Positions 6,264 to 6,388 of a DNA stretch of 6,388 bases are shown piece after piece (positions within the stretch are counted from its first letter, which is position 1; each line of letters opens with the position of its first letter). Source of the DNA: Phycisphaeraceae bacterium (GTDB taxonomy: Bacteria > Planctomycetota > Phycisphaerae > Phycisphaerales > Phycisphaeraceae); NCBI GenBank assembly GCA_020850375.1, contig JADZET010000344.1:1-6388 (forward strand), in the 5' to 3' direction. A program made the position numbers and the translations under genes. The notes under the pieces are model-generated. The model did no database searches. It saw only the letters and a program-made list of their open reading frames with translations, and was not told the origin of the DNA.

Positions 6264-6388
6264 ATGAAAACGCGCCACGTCATCCTCCGCGGCCACGGCC
6301 TGGCCACCTCCCTGGCCCCCTCCGCCTGGCAGACCTTCAGGGCCCTGCTCGACGGCAGGACCATCGCCGACCGCGCCGCCAGCCTCCC
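6264..6388 (+). CDS. Probable beta-ketoacyl-ACP synthase-like protein, N-terminal fragment (3' end outside window)
   Basis: The frame runs from the ATG at 6264 to the window edge, giving 41 full codons. The visible sequence starts MKTRHVILRGHGLATSLAPS and continues with AWQTFRALLDGRTIADRAA. This fits the start of the thiolase-fold condensing enzymes (FabF/KAS type): a first strand of form VVITGxG, then a T-x-L-G-like turn, then a helix of form (T/A)W-x-x-L-x-x-G-(R/K). Those enzymes extend acyl chains on acyl carrier protein. The catalytic Cys-His-His residues would lie outside the window, so this rests on the N-terminal pattern alone. In the pattern usually written G-x-V-(T/S)-P-L-G, the final Gly is Ala here. 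The gene is divergent from the oxidoreductase and has a possible -10 box but no clear ribosome binding site. Confidence 0.5.
   Translation, partial: MKTRHVILRGHGLATSLAPSAWQTFRALLDGRTIADRAASL

Overview
The window is GC-rich, densely coded bacterial DNA. It holds four protein-coding genes, two of them cut by the window edges. No RNA gene, CRISPR array, transposon or phage gene was seen. A Planctomycetota origin, perhaps Phycisphaerae-like, is my inference. It rests on a secreted protein with a PEP-CTERM sorting signal, a TPR protein with a long insertion in its last repeat, very high GC at third codon positions, and a large fused 2-oxoacid:ferredoxin oxidoreductase. Other PEP-CTERM-bearing lineages (Verrucomicrobia, some Proteobacteria) are not excluded.

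Layout from left to right. Positions 1-563 (+) hold the C-terminal part of a tetratricopeptide-repeat protein. Positions 564-645 hold a strong hairpin (592-618) between convergent genes; its T-rich tail reads on the minus strand. Positions 646-1983 (-) encode a secreted PEP-CTERM protein with a caspase/legumain-like Cys motif and His-Gly motif in reversed order. Positions 1984-2259 are a non-coding leader and spacer. Positions 2260-6093 (-, possibly extending to 6198) encode a single-chain indolepyruvate-type ferredoxin oxidoreductase of about 1280 residues: IorA-like thiamine diphosphate (ThDP) modules, a seven-cysteine iron-sulphur segment, an IorB/gamma domain and a DUF6537-like tail. Positions 6094-6263 are the divergent upstream region. 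Positions 6264-6388 (+) are the start of a protein resembling the N-terminus of a beta-ketoacyl-ACP synthase.

The genes do not form one operon. The oxidoreductase and the secreted protein lie on the same strand but are 276 bp apart, and the secreted gene has its own ribosome binding site. The oxidoreductase and the synthase-like gene are divergent and share an upstream region. Acyl-CoA made from 2-oxoacids could in principle feed fatty-acid or polyketide-type synthesis, but the sequence shows only adjacency.

The two most interesting observations are the reversed Cys/His order in the secreted protein, which has a single cysteine in total, and the loss of the metal-ligand Asp in the GDG-type ThDP motif of the oxidoreductase.
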